The notes: generated from the sequence alone by a model not told the origin. A stretch of 64,000 nucleotides of DNA from Paraburkholderia sejongensis (GCF_020880815.1 NZ_JAJITD010000006.1:186001-250000); one strand, 5' to 3'; counted from the first letter of the stretch, positions 18,425-26,728 are shown. Made by a program: numbers and translations.

Positions 18425-19375
18425 ATGGCCAACATCATTGAAAATGATTTCCGCCGTTTCGACCTGAACCTGCTGCTGGCCTTCCGCGCCTTGCTGGCCG
18501 AGCGCAGCGTCACACGGGCCGCGCAGCGGCTCTTTCTCGGCCAGCCGGCGATGAGCGGCGCGCTCAGACGGCTGCGCGCAACCTTCGGCGACGAGCTGTT
18601 CGTCCGCACGCCGCAAGGGATGACGCCGACGCCGCGCGCGCTCGAACTCGCGCGGCAGATCGAGCCGTTCCTGCAATCGCTGCATCAGGCGCTCACCCAA
18701 CCTGCCGTGTTCGAACCCGCGCACGCACAGCGGGTGTTTCGCATCGGCCTGAGCGATTCGTTGGAAGTCCTGTTGATGCCGGAGATCATGGCGCGCGTCG
18801 CCGAGCGCGCGCCCAGCGTGAAACTGATCGCACGCACCACCGATTCGACGCGCGCCGCCGCGATGCTCGACGACGGCACGATCGAACTCGCGCTCGGAGT
18901 ATTCCGCGAGTGCGTGCCGTGGCAGCGGCGGCTGCCGCTGTTCGCGTGGCGCTTCGTCAGCGTCTATAACCCGGCCCTCGTGAAAACGCGGCGCAAACAG
19001 CTATCGATGGAAGAGTTTCTGCGCCATCGCCATATCCTCACGTCGTTCAGCGCGGGGCTGCATGGCTTTATCGACGACCGGCTGGAAATGCAGGGTCTGC
19101 GACGCGAGGTGGTATTTTCCAGTTCGAACTTCGCGACCAGTCCATTCATCGTGCAACGCACGGCGGCGATCGCGACGGTGCCGGATTTCATCGGCCGCGT
19201 GTGGCGCGACACGCTCGGTCTCGCGATGAGTCCGCTGCCGTTCGACGTGCCAGGTTACGAAGTGTCGGCGATGTGGGCCGCCGCGCACGATCAGGACCTG
19301 GGCCTCGCGTGGCTCAGGCGCGAATTCGCGGACGCGTTCGGCACCGGCGACGCCGCCGCGAATGCGGCTTCCTGA
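18425..19375 (+). CDS. LysR-type regulator, NodD/LinR-like branch
   Basis: 316 residues from the ATG at 18425. N-terminal FRRFDLNLLLAFRALLAERSVTRAA with GQPAMSGALRRLR as recognition helix, and the RTPQGMTPTPRA wing; these are typical of the NodD-like branch. An effector domain follows. Divergent from the SDR gene at 17604-18332, so that gene is the likely target. Followed 80 bases later by a DUF3224 gene. Confidence 0.85.
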   Translation: MANIIENDFRRFDLNLLLAFRALLAERSVTRAAQRLFLGQPAMSGALRRLRATFGDELFVRTPQGMTPTPRALELARQIEPFLQSLHQALTQPAVFEPAHAQRVFRIGLSDSLEVLLMPEIMARVAERAPSVKLIARTTDSTRAAAMLDDGTIELALGVFRECVPWQRRLPLFAWRFVSVYNPALVKTRRKQLSMEEFLRHRHILTSFSAGLHGFIDDRLEMQGLRREVVFSSSNFATSPFIVQRTAAIATVPDFIGRVWRDTLGLAMSPLPFDVPGYEVSAMWAAAHDQDLGLAWLRREFADAFGTGDAAANAAS

Positions 19376-19455
19376 CAGCCGCGTGTGCTAGGTTTGCAGG
19401 TCACGCGAGCGCTATCGATCCGCTCGCGCTCCATTCACGCCAGGAGGAATCTCCG

Positions 19456-19857
19456 ATGACTCGCATCGCTAAAGGCACCTTCATCGTTTCCATGCAACCG
19501 CTGCCGTTCGACAACGCGGAAGACGAAGCGAAACTCGGCCGCATGTCGATCGACAAGCAGAGCTCCGGCGACCTCGTCGCGACCACCCGGGGGCAAATGC
19601 TGAGCGCGATGACCGACGTGAAGGGCTCGGCCGGCTACGTCGCGATCGAACAGGTGAGCGGCACGCTCGCCGGCAAACAGGGCAGCTTCGTATTGCAGCA
19701 CAGCGGCACGATGAAGCGCGGCGCTTCTTCGCTGGCCGTGACCGTCGTGCCGGATTCGGGCACCGGCGAGCTAGCCGGCATCGAAGGCGAGTTCAGGATC
19801 GAGATGGTGGACGGCGCGCATTCGTACGAGTTTGCTTATCGACTGCCCGGCGATTGA
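19456..19857 (+). CDS. DUF3224 domain protein
   Basis: 133 residues, whole-length match by eye to DUF3224: KGTFIVSMQPLPF, DKQSSGDLVATTRGQMLSA, GYVAIEQVSGTLAGKQGSF and a C-terminal IEGEFRIEMVDG with HSYEFAYRL. Small cytoplasmic beta-barrel of allene-oxide-cyclase-like fold; biological role unknown. AGGAGG precedes the ATG. It sits alone between a LysR gene and the convergent EamA gene. Confidence 0.8.
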   Translation: MTRIAKGTFIVSMQPLPFDNAEDEAKLGRMSIDKQSSGDLVATTRGQMLSAMTDVKGSAGYVAIEQVSGTLAGKQGSFVLQHSGTMKRGASSLAVTVVPDSGTGELAGIEGEFRIEMVDGAHSYEFAYRLPGD

Positions 19858-19925
19858 AAAGTCGCCGCGTGGCCGGCTGTTCGACGCGCGGCATTCGCGC
19901 GGCACTCGCCCGGCTCACGCCGCGC

Positions 19926-20768
19926 TCATAAGCCGAGGCAAACCGCGCCGCTCGCGATCACCACGCACGCGAGCCAGCGCCTCGCGCTGACCGTTTCGCC
20001 GAGAAACATCCGCCCGATCAGCACCGCGAACACCACGCTCGTCTCGCGCAACGCCGAGACCGAGCCCATCGCGCCCGCCTGCAACGCCCAGATCACGATC
20101 CCGTACGCGGCGTACGACACGAGGCCGCCGGCGAGCGACGAGCCGACCGCCAGCGGCGTTTCGCGCAGCGGCATCCAGAGCGCCGCGACGCCGCGTTTTG
20201 CGACGAACAGCACCGGCATCAGCCAGTAGAACAGGAACATCCACGCGGTATAGGTAAGCGCCGCGCCGCCCGACAGCCGCACGCCGATTCCGTCGATCAC
20301 CGTATAGACCGCGATCGTCGCGCCGGTGACCAGGGCCGCCATGCCCACCGCGGGGGAGACCCGGCCTTTCTGCCACGCCAGCGCGATGATCCCGCCCGAC
20401 ACCATCACGATACCGAGCGCATGCAGCGCGCCGATCGGCTCGTGCGCGAACAGCGCCGCGCCGAGCGTGACGAGCAGCGGCGACGAGCCGCGTGCGATCG
20501 GATACGCCTGGCCGAGGTCGCTGCGCCGATACGAGCGCACCAGACTGACGTTGTAGACGATATGCACGAGCCCCGACGCGACGACATACGGCCACGCCGC
20601 CGATGGCGGCAACGGCAGACGCATCACGATGAAGGTGGACAGCGCCGCGATCGCGACGCTCATCCACGTCATCGACAGAAAGCGATCGCGGTTGCCGTGC
20701 AACAGCGCATTCCAGCTCGCGTGCAGCACCGCGGCAAAGAGAACGGCACCACCGGTGTAGGTGAACAT
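19926..20768 (-). CDS. EamA/DMT superfamily transporter
   Basis: 280 residues forming about ten helices in two repeated EamA halves (first half to about residue 135, second half from about 145). Typical features are HASWNALLHGN near the start, SYRRSDLGQAYPIARGSSPLL at the end of the first half and SALRETSVVFAVLIGRMFLGE near the end of the second. The family exports metabolites, often amino acids or nucleosides. No ribosome site is clear at the chosen ATG. Confidence 0.85.
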   Translation of the reverse strand: MFTYTGGAVLFAAVLHASWNALLHGNRDRFLSMTWMSVAIAALSTFIVMRLPLPPSAAWPYVVASGLVHIVYNVSLVRSYRRSDLGQAYPIARGSSPLLVTLGAALFAHEPIGALHALGIVMVSGGIIALAWQKGRVSPAVGMAALVTGATIAVYTVIDGIGVRLSGGAALTYTAWMFLFYWLMPVLFVAKRGVAALWMPLRETPLAVGSSLAGGLVSYAAYGIVIWALQAGAMGSVSALRETSVVFAVLIGRMFLGETVSARRWLACVVIASGAVCLGL

Positions 20769-21006
20769 AGGGGGAGAGTTGTCGGGAAAGGCTGACGCAA
20801 AGCGGGCATCGGCTCACGCGGCGTCAAGTCAAAGCACGTAGCTTAGCCGCGTTGCCGGGCACGAACAAACATTCGACCCCGCAGTGCGCGCGCACTGAAA
20901 TCGTTTCCGCGCTGCCCGCTCATTCATCCCGCATCGACGCCGCGACTTTTGAGATAAGGAAAACCCTGGTGCTCCCGCGATTATGCTCAATCGACATTCC
21001 GGGTTC

Positions 21007-21018
21007 GCAAACGTTTGC
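21007..21018. promoter_or_regulatory. LacI-type palindrome upstream of the chitinase gene
   Basis: GCAAACGTTTGC is a perfect 12-base palindrome with the central CG typical of LacI/GalR-family operators (it matches the core of the PurR consensus). It lies about 90 bases before the chitinase start codon, next to GATAAT, a possible minus-ten element. The 340-base stretch 20769-21107 holds no gene. Confidence 0.5.
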
Positions 21019-21067
21019 CGATAATACGGCGCGCATTCAAACGCGTGGCGTCGGCGGATCCATTGCT

Positions 21068-21083
21068 GCGAAAGCGTTTGCGC
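21068..21083. promoter_or_regulatory. Second LacI-type operator-like site before the chitinase gene
   Basis: GCGAAAGCGTTTGCGC is an imperfect palindrome with the same AAnCGnTT-like core as the site 60 bases upstream. It lies only 24 bases before the start codon, where a bound repressor would block transcription. The regulator is not encoded next to it. Confidence 0.4.
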
Positions 21084-21107
21084 ATCTATTAAAACTGAGA
21101 GAGAAAA

Positions 21108-22613
21108 ATGAAGGGAAAAACATCGAGGGTTCTGGCCGCATCGGCCTTGTATCTGAGCGCGCTGACCAGCGCCTGCGCGACCGGCGTCTACGCGCCCTAT
21201 GCGGACATGACGGCGTGGCCGACTCCGCAGCTCGACGTGATCGGCGTACAGAACGGCATCCAGCAGTTCACGATGGCCTTCGTGGTCGCCGCCGGCAGCA
21301 AGCAGTGCGTGCCGTCGTGGGGCGGCGTGCAGAACATCGGCCCGGGAAATAGCTCCGACCTGCTCACGTCGCTGTCGACCTCGCTGACGAACTACCGGGC
21401 CAAGGGCGGCGAAGTCGCGATCTCGTTCGGCGGCGCCAACGGCACGCCGCTGATGCAGGCCTGCTCGACCGCGTCCGCGCTGCAAAGCGCGTATCAGACC
21501 GTGATCGACAGCTACTCGGTGACGCATATCGACTTCGACATCGAGGGCGCGGCGCAGCAAGATACCGCGGCGATCACCCGTAACTTCCAGGCGGTGCAGG
21601 CGTTGCAGACCGCGGCAACCGCGAAGGGCGCGACGCTGCACGTGACGCTGACGCTGCCGGTGATGCCGACCGGGCTGACGCAGGACGGCGTCAATATTCT
21701 GAACTCGGCGATCTCCAACAAGGTCACGTTCGACGCGATCAACGTGATGGCGATGGACTACGGCAGCGCATCGATCGAGATGGGCACCGCGGCCGCCCAG
21801 GCGGCCTCGTCGCTGTACTCGCAGCTCGATACCGCGTTCAAGTCGGCCGGCCAGACCAAAACCGACGCGCAGCTGTGGCAGATGGTCGGCGTCACGCCGA
21901 TGATCGGCATGAACGACGTGCAGGGTGAAACCTTCACGCTCGCTGACGCGCAGACGCTGCTGAACCTCGCGCGCAGCGACGGTTTCGGTCTGCTGAGCAA
22001 CTGGTCGGTGGGCCGCGACCAGTCGTGCCCGAACAACGGCGCGTACACCGCGTCGGATTGCTCGGGCATCACGCAAACGCCGTATGGGTTCGCGACGATT
22101 TTCCAGCAGCTCAACGGCTCCTGGGGTAAGGGCGTGACGAAGGACGCGTCGTACGCGGGCGGCTCGAGCAGCGGTTCCAGCGGGAGCAGCAGCTCGGGGA
22201 GTTCGTCGAGCGGCTCGTCGGGCAGCGGCTCGTCGGGCAGCGGTTCGTCGGGTAGCGGTTCCAGCGGCAGCGCGAGTTCCGGGTCGTCGGGCTCGGGCAG
22301 CACGGGCGCGACCGGCGGCACCACCACGACGCCGGTGGCGGGCGTGGCATGGTCGGCGACGCAGATCTATACCGCCGGCATGACCGTCACGTATCAAGGC
22401 TCGACGTACAAGGCGCAGTGGTGGACCCAGGGCGAAGTGCCGGGACAAGCGGCGGTGTGGCTGCAAACCGGCGGTGCGACCCCGACGTGGTCGTCGACGA
22501 TGGCCTACACCGGCGGTTCGTGCGTGACGTACCAGAGCGCGAAGTACTGCGCGAAGTGGTGGACCCAGGGCAACCTGCCGAGCAGCGGCGGGGTGTGGGT
22601 CAAGCAGAACTGA
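21108..22613 (+). CDS. Secreted GH18 chitinase-like glycosidase with two chitin-binding modules
   Basis: 501 residues. Signal peptide to about residue 24 (SACA). The GH18 barrel has ISFGGA at 105-110 and IDFDIEG, with D142, D144 and the catalytic acid E146. A Ser/Gly linker of about 50 residues (350-400) leads to two CBM5/12-like modules, each with an AYxxG start and a KxWWTQG core (KAQWWTQGEVPG and CAKWWTQGNLPS). It should hydrolyse chitin outside the cell. A strong hairpin terminator follows. The AGAGAG ribosome site precedes the ATG. Loss of the family's usual Gly before the DxDxE motif is minor. Confidence 0.88.
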   Translation: MKGKTSRVLAASALYLSALTSACATGVYAPYADMTAWPTPQLDVIGVQNGIQQFTMAFVVAAGSKQCVPSWGGVQNIGPGNSSDLLTSLSTSLTNYRAKGGEVAISFGGANGTPLMQACSTASALQSAYQTVIDSYSVTHIDFDIEGAAQQDTAAITRNFQAVQALQTAATAKGATLHVTLTLPVMPTGLTQDGVNILNSAISNKVTFDAINVMAMDYGSASIEMGTAAAQAASSLYSQLDTAFKSAGQTKTDAQLWQMVGVTPMIGMNDVQGETFTLADAQTLLNLARSDGFGLLSNWSVGRDQSCPNNGAYTASDCSGITQTPYGFATIFQQLNGSWGKGVTKDASYAGGSSSGSSGSSSSGSSSSGSSGSGSSGSGSSGSGSSGSASSGSSGSGSTGATGGTTTTPVAGVAWSATQIYTAGMTVTYQGSTYKAQWWTQGEVPGQAAVWLQTGGATPTWSSTMAYTGGSCVTYQSAKYCAKWWTQGNLPSSGGVWVKQN

Positions 22614-22666
22614 GCACAAGCGATGTGAGCGGAGCGCGCGCACTCGCACCCTCGCTTCGATAACGA

Positions 22667-22693
22667 CGGCCGCCGGTGTGAAACCGGCGGCCG
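22667..22693 (+). terminator. Hairpin terminator after the chitinase gene
   Basis: An 11-bp perfect stem (CGGCCGCCGGT with its complement) with a five-base loop, followed by TTGTATTT. It lies 54 bases after the chitinase stop. Confidence 0.75.
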
Positions 22694-23168
22694 TTGTATT
22701 TCAACGCTCCACGCGAAGCCGGCGCGACGTTTCCTGCCGCGCGATCTGAATGTGGCGCGCTTTTGTCCGATATTCATCAGGTCACGGCAAATCGCGTGAC
22801 CTACACTGGTTTTCGCCATGCGACTTTGCGGCATGGCTGACCCACGAAGTCATCCTCGCGCGGACTTGCGCACACCTCTTCTGTACGCGTCCGCGGACAC
22901 CCGCCGTCATACGCCGGCCGGGTAACAGCGTTTCGTCGCTCACTACTTCGGCCCATCCGCGGGTTCTCTCGCCGCGTCTTCCGGGAACAGCCGGCCGCTC
23001 CGCTGGCCGCTCGTCCTCCCCCGCTGTGTTTCGACGCGACGATGCCCGCGGGCACCGCGGCCTTTCCCTTTTCATTGCGTGAATTCGAATCAGGCGCCAT
23101 GCCCCGGAACCGGGGTGCGGCTGCACGCCACCAGATCGAGCGCCTGAATCGCCAACAAGGAGATGATG
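22694..23168 (+). other. Long untranslated stretch before the secreted protein gene
   Basis: About 475 bases between the chitinase terminator and the next start. Open frames exist but lack ribosome sites and family-like sequence. A CCCCGGAACCGGGG hairpin lies at about 23102-23115, and AAGGAG sits just before the start at 23169. It may be a long 5' leader. Confidence 0.4.
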
Positions 23169-23771
23169 ATGAACATCCGTTATTCAGGCATCCTGTCGGC
23201 CACCGCCGCAGTGGTGCTGCTGTCGTTCAGTGGCGCAGTGCAAGCCGGCGGCGGCCGCGGTGGTGACGACGGCGGCGGCGGCGGTACCTGCTCGACGGCC
23301 ACGCTCAATGGCGCGTATGGCTTTATCGGTCACGGAGAAATTCTCGGCCTGCTGGATTCGAGCAACGTGCTGCATCCGTTCGCCAGCCCGTCGATTCTCG
23401 ATGACGTCGCGCTCATCACATTCAACGGCAAAGGCACCTTCACCCGCACCGATTTCGGCAGTATCAACGGCGTGCCGAAAGGCGGCGATACCGGCTTCAA
23501 TCCGTTTCAAAGCGGCACTTATACGGTGAACGCGGATTGCACCGGCACGATGTCGGTGGTTTATACGGCGGGTGGCTCGGTGCCGGCCAATGTCGAAACC
23601 GATCTGAACATCGTGATCGTCGACGACGGCACGCAGATCGAGTCGGTCGTGTATCGGGCGTCGGTTCCTTTTGCACAATCGGCTCCCGGCTATAGCTGCC
23701 CGATGAACTGCGTGCAGGGGGTGCAGGAAAGCTTCGAAGGCAAGAAGGTTTCGGCGCGTGGGTTCAGGTAG
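23169..23771 (+). CDS. Secreted hypothetical protein with Gly-rich N-terminus
   Basis: 200 residues. Three consecutive ATG codons are possible; the third has the best spacing from AAGGAG. A signal peptide (to about residue 25, AVQA) is followed by a Gly/Asp-rich stretch, then an all-beta-looking domain starting CSTATLNGAYGF, with Cys residues at the ends (CTGTM, YSCPMNC). This pattern occurs in small exported proteins of Burkholderia whose function is unknown. The tail sequence of this gene and its terminator are partly repeated at 27060-27170. Confidence 0.55.
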   Translation: MNIRYSGILSATAAVVLLSFSGAVQAGGGRGGDDGGGGGTCSTATLNGAYGFIGHGEILGLLDSSNVLHPFASPSILDDVALITFNGKGTFTRTDFGSINGVPKGGDTGFNPFQSGTYTVNADCTGTMSVVYTAGGSVPANVETDLNIVIVDDGTQIESVVYRASVPFAQSAPGYSCPMNCVQGVQESFEGKKVSARGFR

Positions 23772-23793
23772 GGGCTTTGGCGTGAGTAACGAT

Positions 23794-23820
23794 GGCCGCC
23801 GGAGTGACGATCCGGCGGCC
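23794..23820 (+). terminator. Hairpin terminator, duplicated at 27139-27165
   Basis: A 10-bp perfect stem (GGCCGCCGGA with its complement) and seven-base loop, followed by GTTGCGTGTTTT. It ends the secreted protein gene. A near-identical hairpin lies 3.3 kb downstream. Confidence 0.75.
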
Positions 23821-23847
23821 GTTGCGTGTTTTATGTTTCGCGTTGCA

Positions 23848-23980
23848 CCCGCCGACGTGCCGAAGCAGATCAGCGCCGACGCGAGCACTCGCGGATCGCG
23901 CAACGCACTGAGCGCGCCGGCCATGAACCACGCGGCCGCGACCGTGCGCTGGCGGGTCGGAAACCACAGGCTCAGATAAC
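23848..23980 (-). pseudogene. Internally deleted remnant of the neighbouring MFS gene
   Basis: Two blocks of nearly identical sequence to the intact MFS gene at 27209-28519: 23848-23921 matches 27747-27821, and 23920-23978 matches 28080-28138. The roughly 260 bases between the blocks in the intact gene are missing, and the junction falls at a shared CGGCC. It lies directly after the duplicated terminator, so this is a scar of duplication and deletion at the island edge, not a functional gene. Confidence 0.8.
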
Positions 23981-24107
23981 CGCCAAAAATGACCGGAGAA
24001 AAAAAGGCCCATACGTTGATGGGTCGAAAACTCCGGTCGCTCATTCCGTGATTATGAGCGCTGGCCCCGCAATCTCCGCGGCGGCTCCGGGACGCAGCTG
24101 ATGCGAC

Positions 24108-24506
24108 TCACTCAATCTGCTTGAACAGTCTGTCAACTGGCGCTGAGTGTCGCGAGACGATAAAAACCTCAACGCCACTCATTGAGCATTCTGACCAGGC
24201 GGCCTCACCCACGGTAATAACCTTTAACTCTTTGCCGCCTTTTTCGTGAAACGTAATGTGATAGACCTGACGCCACAGTTGCTCGCCGTCCTCGTCCTTG
24301 CCGATCTTTTCGGATGCCAGTTGCACGGCTCGGGTTTTCGAATGGTCGATCTTTGCCGGGTCAGTTAGACCCCAGTTTGTCAGTGCAACCTCGGCGACGT
24401 TGGTGGGATATCTGTCGCATGGTGGTGACTTCGCCAGACATAACGTGGGAAGAGACATCAGCATGATGGCAAAAGCGCGTCTCACGGTTACTGCACCTCC
24501 AACCAT
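24108..24506 (-). CDS. Exported hypothetical protein, candidate immunity protein
   Basis: 132 residues from the ATG preceded by GAGG. Signal peptide to about residue 26 (LCLAKS), then a small mature domain with two Cys (PPCDRYP and WSECS) that could form a disulfide in the periplasm. No family recognised. It is the last gene of the minus-strand toxin cassette. Upstream in the same frame is a decayed copy of the first codons of the cassette's leading gene. An immunity role is inferred from position, size and export signal only. Confidence 0.5.
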   Translation of the reverse strand: MVGGAVTVRRAFAIMLMSLPTLCLAKSPPCDRYPTNVAEVALTNWGLTDPAKIDHSKTRAVQLASEKIGKDEDGEQLWRQVYHITFHEKGGKELKVITVGEAAWSECSMSGVEVFIVSRHSAPVDRLFKQIE

Positions 24507-24575
24507 CGTTATTCCTCGCTTCCTTTTCATAAAAATATCGCTGTCCGCTGCGGGCCACATCTTCTCAGCCATGGA
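24507..24575 (-). pseudogene. Remnant of the 5' end of the cassette's leading gene
   Basis: The translated frame reads MAEKMWPAADSDIFMKRK, matching MAERMRPAADIIADMKKK at the start of the gene at 26273-26728; the DNA around the start (CCGCTGCGGGCC and TCAGCCAT) is also conserved. The rest of that gene is gone. This shows that a second whole cassette once stood here. Confidence 0.6.
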
Positions 24576-24613
24576 CGACCAGAACGGCTGAAACTCGCGC
24601 GGCGGAGAGGGAT

Positions 24614-24988
24614 TCAGGCGGAAAGCCTGACTCCCCTGTCAGGCAGCGCTATGCGCAAAGCCACCTCACCACGCCGATCCTGCAAGATATCCAGATCACG
24701 CTCGCCGATATATGCGCCCGAGACTACGATAATCTGAAGCCCCACATATGGAAGTTTCTGCCATTCCTGTGCTTTTCTCACAGCTTTTTCGATTGCCTGC
24801 CGGTCATCCTTCGAGAGCGCTGTCGTGTTGAACGGCAACTGTAGATCCACGTGCTCAACAAAGCGATATCCGGTGGAGGTTTGCCGCTCCGCCTTCATGC
24901 CGTCGACTACTTGCCCTGAGAAAGCTGGTCCGCAAAGACTCACGCATAAGCTAAACACGCCGGCAAGGGTGCGGAACTTGTAATTCAT
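24614..24988 (-). pseudogene. Truncated paralogue of the exported immunity candidate
   Basis: 124 residues: signal peptide to about residue 24 (PAFSG), then a domain clearly related to the gene at 25053-25565, sharing LPFNTTxLSK, RQxI, GAYxGERDL and RRGE. After RRGEVALRIAL the sequence diverges and stops, about 50 residues short of the paralogue, so the C-terminal half has been lost. It overlaps a decayed metallopeptidase tail upstream by four bases, mirroring the coupling of the intact pair. Confidence 0.65.
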
Positions 24989-25044
24989 ATTTTTTCTATT
25001 TCGTCTGTATCAAAAGTGGCTACATATCCGGCTACTCTCACCAC
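24985..25044 (-). pseudogene. Decayed C-terminal tail of a second M35-like peptidase
   Basis: In the frame that stops at 24985 the minus strand encodes VAGYVATFDTDEIEKI and stop, closely matching the end of the intact peptidase (ITGYIATFDIEKK and stop). The stop overlaps the start of the truncated immunity paralogue as ATGA, the same arrangement as the intact pair. Everything upstream of this tail has been lost. Confidence 0.7.
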
Positions 25045-25052
25045 TCTTGATG

Positions 25053-25565
25053 CTATTTCGGCGGTGGATCATCGCACATCCATTGACAACTGCCCGCGCA
25101 GATCGGAGTCAATTCGATGTAAATCGCTTGAACAACGGGTTCGCCGTCGGGACGCTTCACCACAAAAAAATCCATCATGGTTTTAGGCCAGACGTATATC
25201 GCCTCGCTTTTCATGCCCAGTTCCGTCAAATACGCTTTTACCAGCTCGCCGCGACGCTGTTTCAGACTTTCCAGATCGCGTTCGCCTGTATAAGCCCCAG
25301 CAGTGACAAATGCCTGAATATCGACCTTTGGCCACGCCTTTGTACCTTCAAAAGCCGCTGCAATTGTCTGGCGCTGTTCTTTCGAAAGCTCGGTAGTGTT
25401 AAATGGCAACTCCAATTCAACGCTTTTAAGGAATCGGCAGGTTCCCGCCGGCTTCGGAGCCACTTCCTGCGAGTGCTCGGCGTAAGCCGATTCGCAACTC
25501 CACACGCACAAGGCGAGAGCCGCGGCCAGAGCGCGACACCGTAGATTGAGTCTTGTGGCCTTCAT
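25053..25565 (-). CDS. Exported immunity candidate coupled to the M35-like peptidase
   Basis: 170 residues. Signal peptide to about residue 29 (SAYAEH), then a domain with LPFNTTELSKEQRQTI and GAYTGERDLESLKQRRGELV followed by KAYLTELGM, a layout reminiscent of small OmpA-like peptidoglycan-binding folds. The C-terminus is Cys-rich (CAGSCQWMC). Its start overlaps the stop of the metallopeptidase gene by ATGA, so the two are made together. I infer a periplasmic immunity protein that neutralises the peptidase. The overlap and the paralogous decayed pair next door support this, but no family of known function is recognised. Confidence 0.6.
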   Translation of the reverse strand: MKATRLNLRCRALAAALALCVWSCESAYAEHSQEVAPKPAGTCRFLKSVELELPFNTTELSKEQRQTIAAAFEGTKAWPKVDIQAFVTAGAYTGERDLESLKQRRGELVKAYLTELGMKSEAIYVWPKTMMDFFVVKRPDGEPVVQAIYIELTPICAGSCQWMCDDPPPK

Positions 25566-26269
25566 TTCTTTTCGATATCGAAAGTTGCGATATATCCCGT
25601 TATGCTGTCCGCGTTCTCAAACGCTCGTTCGGGATTATTGCTAGCCCAGAACCGTGCCCCGGCTTCCGAGTCCACATAAACGTGATCATCGGAATTGAAG
25701 GTGTCGGTGAAGTGGGTGCATTCGTGGATAATCGTCTTCACCTTGCAACCTACCGACAGCCTGCCGAACGGTTTCTCGCAGTAAGCTGAATGGATAGCGA
25801 TAATCCGCTTTTCCGAATCGGGCTTGCACACAGAGGCTTGGGAATCCGGTTTGTGTGGTTTGAGGCTACATGACATCGGTTTACCTGTTCGACTGTCCCA
25901 CCGAATTATATTTTCGGGTACCAGTTGCTGCATCGCCTTCATCAACCGCGGCAGTCTCGTGCCGAGATACGTTCGCATTTCTATGTCTGAGCGGGCGAAA
26001 AAAGCTCGCGCGCGATCCTGCTCCTTTTCTTCCCAGAGTGCCACGGCCTTGATGCGTTGTTTGATCAAACTAACGCCGATATCTCGTGCCCTCATGACTT
26101 CCTTTCTGAACTCCTTATTGGTCATGTTCGGGCAGATCGGGGTCGTATTGATGACCACTTCCACCAATGAATTGGGGTTCGCGTTTGTCCATGGCCCAGG
26201 ATGCACAACGACCCAATCGTCATCTTCCACTTCTGTCGGCATTCTGAAGCCGTGCTCGTTGTTATTCAT
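25562..26269 (-). CDS. M35-like (aspzincin) zinc metallopeptidase, candidate secreted toxin
   Basis: 235 residues without a signal peptide. HECTH at residues 182-186 gives two zinc His and the catalytic Glu, followed by SDDHVYV, which corresponds to the GTxDxxY segment of M35/aspzincin peptidases where Asp is the third ligand. Several Cys (CPNM, CSLK, CKP, YCEK, GCK) could form disulfides after delivery. It lies three bases after a VgrG/PAAR-associated domain gene and overlaps the immunity candidate. I infer a type VI secretion cargo effector acting on periplasmic or cell-surface protein. No T6SS structural genes are in the window. Confidence 0.75.
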   Translation of the reverse strand: MNNNEHGFRMPTEVEDDDWVVVHPGPWTNANPNSLVEVVINTTPICPNMTNKEFRKEVMRARDIGVSLIKQRIKAVALWEEKEQDRARAFFARSDIEMRTYLGTRLPRLMKAMQQLVPENIIRWDSRTGKPMSCSLKPHKPDSQASVCKPDSEKRIIAIHSAYCEKPFGRLSVGCKVKTIIHECTHFTDTFNSDDHVYVDSEAGARFWASNNPERAFENADSITGYIATFDIEKK

Positions 26270-26272
26270 ATC

Positions 26273-26728
26273 TCAGTGCTCCAATTCCAAAGTTACATGC
26301 TTTAATCGCGAGGTTGCGATGCGCTCGGTCCTGCCTTGTGAATCCGTCACTCCGGACTGGATCGGCTTGCCACTATCGAGAATGCGGTACGGCACGTTCG
26401 GGACCGGATTGCCTTCGTCATCCTTGACGACGTACCGCTCGTAGTAACGACCCGGCGAGCGAGGAATGCACTTGCAACCCAACGGCTCCCCGATCGCATG
26501 CCGCATGTCGTAACCGCATGACAATGCCTTGATTGAACTGATCGGGATCATTTCGCCAGTCTGATGGTGCATCGTCTGTGCGTATGGCACGTCCGGGAAA
26601 CTCTTGAATACCTTGAATGTCACGCGCCAACCAATGCACTCCTGTCCGTTCGCCCCCTCGAACGCTTCGTTAAACTTCTTTTTCATATCCGCAATGATGT
26701 CCGCTGCGGGCCGCATCCTCTCAGCCAT
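26273..26728 (-). CDS. Small protein with VgrG/PAAR-associated domain, first gene of toxin cassette
   Basis: 151 residues from the ATG preceded by GGGAG. The N-terminus (MAERMRPAADIIADMKKKF) is charged and helical. The C-terminal third reads YYERYVVKDDEGNPVPNVPYRI then GVTDSQGRTERI. This beta-rich module is commonly found at the C-terminus of VgrG proteins and in effectors loaded onto the type VI spike. Three Cys lie in the middle (SCGYD, GCKCIP). It may be an adaptor or a split N-terminal portion of the effector encoded three bases downstream. It has no hydrophobic segment. Confidence 0.65.
   Translation of the reverse strand: MAERMRPAADIIADMKKKFNEAFEGANGQECIGWRVTFKVFKSFPDVPYAQTMHHQTGEMIPISSIKALSCGYDMRHAIGEPLGCKCIPRSPGRYYERYVVKDDEGNPVPNVPYRILDSGKPIQSGVTDSQGRTERIATSRLKHVTLELEH

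Noticed and set aside
22750..23126. Overlapping open frames between the chitinase and secreted-protein genes
   Set aside because: Unlike either neighbour in composition, no ribosome site, mutually overlapping on both strands.
23848..23980. A small plus-strand gene encoding a 73-91 residue protein
   Set aside because: The DNA is a rearranged copy of antisense MFS sequence, so these frames are accidental.
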